This document shows positions 60,823 through 64,000 of a stretch of 64,000 nucleotides of DNA, piece by piece (positions within the stretch are counted from its first letter, which is position 1; every line of letters starts with the position of its first letter). The stretch covers positions 62,001 through 126,000 of the forward strand of contig BCKL01000009.1 of assembly GCA_001600635.1 (NCBI GenBank). The letters are read 5' to 3'. This DNA comes from Leucosporidium creatinivorum. Taxonomy: Eukaryota; Basidiomycota; Microbotryomycetes; Leucosporidiales; Leucosporidiaceae. The notes under the pieces were generated by a model, which was not told where the DNA came from, did not search any database, and was given only the letters and a program-made list of their open reading frames with translations. The translations under genes and the position numbers were made by a program.

Positions 60823-61020
60823 GAATGGACGTTCAGATTTGCTCTTGGCTTGCTCGCGCTGGCGAGCAGGCGTTCGCGAATTCGCGAGCGCTTTCTCGGA
60901 AGCCTCGTCTAGCTTCTTTCGCAGATGCGCAGGTCGCAGGTCGCAGCGCTCTAGTACGTCCCAGACAGAGAAGCAAGCGAGAATTTAACAGCGAAGCAAA
61001 GCTCAAGCGCGTCCCCTCGC

Positions 61021-62784
61021 TCACCACTCGAGCCTTATCCCCCTGCCATCGAGCTCGTCCTCCCACTGAAGCAGCGCCTGGATCCACTCCTCAGTGAAGG
61101 CCAAGACCTCGCTATACCCTTCGACAAATTCGTGCTCCCACTGGGAATGGTTGTGAAGGACGAGGGAAGTGAGCTGAGGAAGGTTCCAAGCATCCAAAGC
61201 CGCTTTGAGATGCTCCATGGCGTCCTCGAGGTAGGCGATACTCCAGGTACCCTCGAGCTTGAGCTTGCGAAGCGAAGGAGCGTGCTTAACGACATTGCCG
61301 AGGGTGGTGAGATCTTCCGGGATGCGAGATTCGACTTCGAGATCCATCGCGCTGAACTTGCAGGTGAGCTCGACCATCTGTGTAGGCGCGGCGAAGTGGG
61401 CGGCGAGCTGAGGGATGATGCGAAGGTCCTCGGCCGAGAGCTCGAGCGCGGTGAGGTTGGCGAGGAGCAAGGGGGGAAGGTGAAGAAGCACCTTGCCTCG
61501 GTCAATGTAGCAGCGACGGAGAGTCGTCGTGGACGCGGCAAGAAGGTCGAGAGTGATTCGGTCTCCTCCCATCAGCCTGTACGCGGCGAAGTGCTCGAGT
61601 TGGAAGGGGACAGGGGCGGGCGAAAGCGAGGCGTTGACAAAGACTTCTTTGAGGGTGAGCTCCTTGATGCCTGGGGACCAGATGTCAGGGAGAGCGGAAA
61701 GTCTTTACAGCTGCTACTCACTTCGGAAACTCTCCATCTCAAAGTCGGCTTGATCGAGGGAGACGGAACACAAGCTCAACGAACGGAGCGCGGAGATCGT
61801 CTCGAAGATCTGGCGAGGCTTCAAAGCGAGTTTCTGGGTCTCGCCAAGCATCAAGAGAAGATCGGCCTTCTCGGTGAGCGCGAGCGACAGAACAGGCGCC
61901 GCTCCGGCTCCACGAAGCTGGCGAGCGTTGGCAGCGGCCATCCACGCTTCGGCATTGAGGGAGCCTAGATCGAGGGTGACACGGTGGAAGATGATCTCTT
62001 GTGCGACCGCGTGCCACTTGCGAGAGACGAGGCAGGCGAGTTGAAGGCGAGCAGGCGAGGATTTGGCGACGTCGGGCTCGGCGACCGTTTCGAGGATGTG
62101 CTGGAGGAGCTCGGTGGGGAGGCGGTCGAGATCGAAGCGCGGCTTGATATCCCTGTAAGCGCTCAGGGTCAGCCTGGCTCCGACGACTTCGAGGGGCACG
62201 CTTACAACTCCTTCCGGATCGCGGTGGTGAGCTTCTCGAGCCAGCGACGACGCTCCGCCCCTCCCGGCGTACTGGCTACGGCACTAGCTTCCACTTTGGC
62301 GAAAACGCGAAGTAGCAAGTTGGCTCCGAACGGCCCTCCCAGCTGCACGAGCGAAGAGTCGATGCTTCCCTGGACGCGACGCGGCCAGGAGCGGAAGGTC
62401 AGCTCGTCGAGTGAGTGCTGGGGAGCGGAGGGAGCTACTGACTGTAGTGAAGAGACTCTCGAGCACGCGGCGCACTTCTTCCCAGCTCGCGTCGCCTTGT
62501 GAGAGCTTCCAGTCCGATCCTCCAGGCGCGGTCTGCGAGGCAAGCACGGGCGCTTGAGGAGCTTCGACAACGCGCACGAGCAAAGGGTACAGGGGCAGGT
62601 AGAAGGGCGAAGACGACGCTGTGAGAGCTTTGGGGGCGGGCGATGCTTCCAGGTCATTGACGGCCTCTCCAAGCTTGACGAGCGCAGCGGAGCGTGCAGG
62701 CGGCTCGGGAGGGTCGCTGTCTGCTGAAGTCGTCGAAGGGTAGGTTCCCATGGCCAGTCTAGCAGTCTGCTTGGTGCGCGCCAT
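61021..62784 (-). CDS. F-box / LRR-like protein with histone H3-like N-terminus
   Basis: Four exons are joined in phase. The first starts at 62784 with MARTKQTARLAMGTYPST, identical to histone H3 through R8. It continues PEPPARSAALVKLGEAVNDL and SPFYLPLYPLLVRVVE to LESLFTT, then GSIDSSLVQLGGPFGANLLL, then DIKPRFDLDRLPTELLQHIL (F-box-like) with LACLVSRKWHAVAQEIIFHR, then GIKELTLKEVFVNASLSPAP and an LRR-like region to GRGIRLEW and TGA. Met12 is an alternative start that would drop the H3 match. F-box proteins link substrates to SCF ubiquitin ligases. The H3-like end could bind H3-tail readers or modifiers; this is inference. Confidence 0.75.
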
Positions 62785-62884
62785 CCTTGATTCGAGCTGT
62801 TGAAGCGAAGCGAGCGAGTGATTGGTCGCAGAGCAGCGAAGCGAGAAGCAGTGAGAGCCTCACCCCACCTCGACTCCGCCGAGC

Positions 62885-64000
62885 TCAGTTCCCTACGATC
62901 CCGAGCTCCTGCAGCAGCTCCTCAACCTCGGCTCTCCTCGCACCACACCACCCTGAGCCAACGTCGACCGCAAAGCTTGCGTTGTAGTATTGAAGCTGCC
63001 GTAGCTTGGGGAGAGGGCGCGAGCGGAGGAAGGTGAGGAGGACCGAGGGCGAGTAGTCCGATCGGCGGATATTGAGGTGTGTGAGGCCGGTCGGGAGGCA
63101 TGCGAGATGGATGGGGGCGGACGCTTTGGGGAAATCGTCGGTCTCAATGGTGAAGGAGGTGGTCCATGCTGGGACGCTACAGAGGAAGGCATTGTACGCC
63201 GCGACGATGCGCGAGTGGGTGCGGTCGTTTTCGGAGAAACCGCCGTAGTCGGTGAGGGTGAAGGTGAGAGAGCGTAGAGCTCGGAGGTGGGAGAAGGAAA
63301 GCTTGCTGAACGAGAGGTCGTCAAGCTCCACCTGAAGAGCCACGCGAGCGAGAGTCGAGGACGAGGATCGGGTGAGGGCCTCCAAAAGGGCTGCTACGCC
63401 GTCTTGTTGGTAGTTCGCGCAGAGCCGAAGGTCGACTAATGCCGCTGAGAACGCCTGAGGAACGCCCGCCTCGCCTCCGGGGATGTGCAGCGCGAGCGTT
63501 GTGAGATCGACCTGCTCCTCTAGCATCCTCCACAGCCCTGCCTGAGGCGCCATCCGCTGCTCGGTATCGCGGAGGTCCGAGATGTCGCTGATCTGCAGAG
63601 TCCGCACGCGTAGGTGACTGTGCCACAGCAGTTCCACCATATGCACGTTCTCGTCGGGGGACGCCGGCGAGAGCCAGACGTGGTGAGGCCGGCAGGCTCT
63701 TAGGATGGGCAGGACGCCGTCTAGGATCCGACCATATTGCTTGAGCGGAGCGCCAGCCTCAATCCGAACATCCACGCGACGGACGAGCGAGCCCAGCGCG
63801 GGGCAGCGACTGAGGACGGTAGCGAGCGCTTCGTAGTTCACCTTGACCTTGGCATTGCGCCATAACCCAACAGAGTGACGAGTCGAGGTTCCTTCACTGC
63901 CGGGAGATAGGTCGCTGACTACCAGCGACAGCGTCTCGTAGAGAGCCTCTCGGGCGAGGGGGAGGAAGCTCTTCGAGACGAGACAGCAGCTGGCAAGGTC
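62885..64000 (-). CDS. F-box / LRR-like protein (5' part beyond window)
   Basis: An open frame from the right edge to TAG at 62885-62887, with no intron seen. The visible part begins DLASCCLVSKSFLPLAREAL, an F-box-region end, and continues with VKVNYEALATVLSRCPALGS, VDVRIEAGAPLKQYGRILDG, LTTLALHIPGGE, LRALRSLTFTLTDYGGF and LTHLNIRRSDYSPSVLLTFL, ending LLQELGIVGN. It is a clear paralog of the gene at 21073-22683 and more distantly of the tandem neighbour at 61021-62784, only 100 bases away. The start lies outside the window. Confidence 0.75.
   Translation of the reverse strand, partial: DLASCCLVSKSFLPLAREALYETLSLVVSDLSPGSEGTSTRHSVGLWRNAKVKVNYEALATVLSRCPALGSLVRRVDVRIEAGAPLKQYGRILDGVLPILRACRPHHVWLSPASPDENVHMVELLWHSHLRVRTLQISDISDLRDTEQRMAPQAGLWRMLEEQVDLTTLALHIPGGEAGVPQAFSAALVDLRLCANYQQDGVAALLEALTRSSSSTLARVALQVELDDLSFSKLSFSHLRALRSLTFTLTDYGGFSENDRTHSRIVAAYNAFLCSVPAWTTSFTIETDDFPKASAPIHLACLPTGLTHLNIRRSDYSPSVLLTFLRSRPLPKLRQLQYYNASFAVDVGSGWCGARRAEVEELLQELGIVGN

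Noticed and set aside
62749-62784. A real histone H3 gene fragment
   Set aside because: Identity stops after R8; residues 9 onward and the rest of the gene have no histone fold, and no other H3 sequence is seen nearby.

Overview
The window reads as nuclear DNA of a GC-rich basidiomycete yeast, most likely a pucciniomycotine of the Rhodotorula/Sporobolomyces type. This is an inference from dense genes, many introns of about 55-90 nt with GT-AG ends, CTGAC-like branch points and CAG acceptors, strong C/G third-position bias, and the gene set: NiCoT nickel permease, ILV6, alternative NADH dehydrogenase, HAM1-like protein, Nup2-like nucleoporin, cellular RNA-dependent RNA polymerase and an Aurora-type kinase. 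I saw no virus-derived element, tRNA, rRNA or CRISPR array.

Layout. 1-16 kb: the end of an unknown gene, a HIRIP3-like histone-chaperone candidate, a small secreted protein, a truncated member of a new protein family, a CHFR-like RING ligase carrying a DM9/DUF3421-like tail, a class III CoA-transferase divergent from a nickel/cobalt permease, and a HAM1-like protein. 16-25 kb: a Nup2/Nup50 nucleoporin, a coiled-coil protein, an F-box-like gene with an apparent frameshift, and Aurora kinase copy A. 25-40 kb: a second member of the new family (with an in-frame stop), NADH dehydrogenase, an expansin-like secreted protein, a Q-rich protein, the intact third family member, an SMP-domain stress protein and an unknown acidic protein. 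40-48 kb: ILV6 with two very long introns, and a partial tandem copy of it. 48-64 kb: an NFX1-type zinc finger protein, a small hydrophilic protein, Aurora copy B, an RNA-dependent RNA polymerase, and two F-box genes, one of which starts with the exact first residues of histone H3.

The most unusual signals are: (1) an F-box protein whose first residues are MARTKQTAR, an H3-tail look-alike; (2) an RNA-dependent RNA polymerase whose last ~240 residues are a disordered GW/WG-rich tail of the Argonaute-hook kind, which would physically join RNA synthesis and Argonaute if it works as such; (3) two Aurora kinases 31 kb apart in opposite orientation, near identical in some blocks and diverged in others; (4) a partial ILV6 tandem duplication with conserved exon copies in diverged introns; (5) a three-member, previously unnamed protein family with one intact and two damaged members; (6) a RING ligase fused to a DM9-like lectin fold.

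Gene models were spliced by eye from GT-AG (one GC-AG) introns with reading-frame continuity. Where exon coordinates are given they were checked for phase. Domain names rest on recalled family motifs, not on a search.
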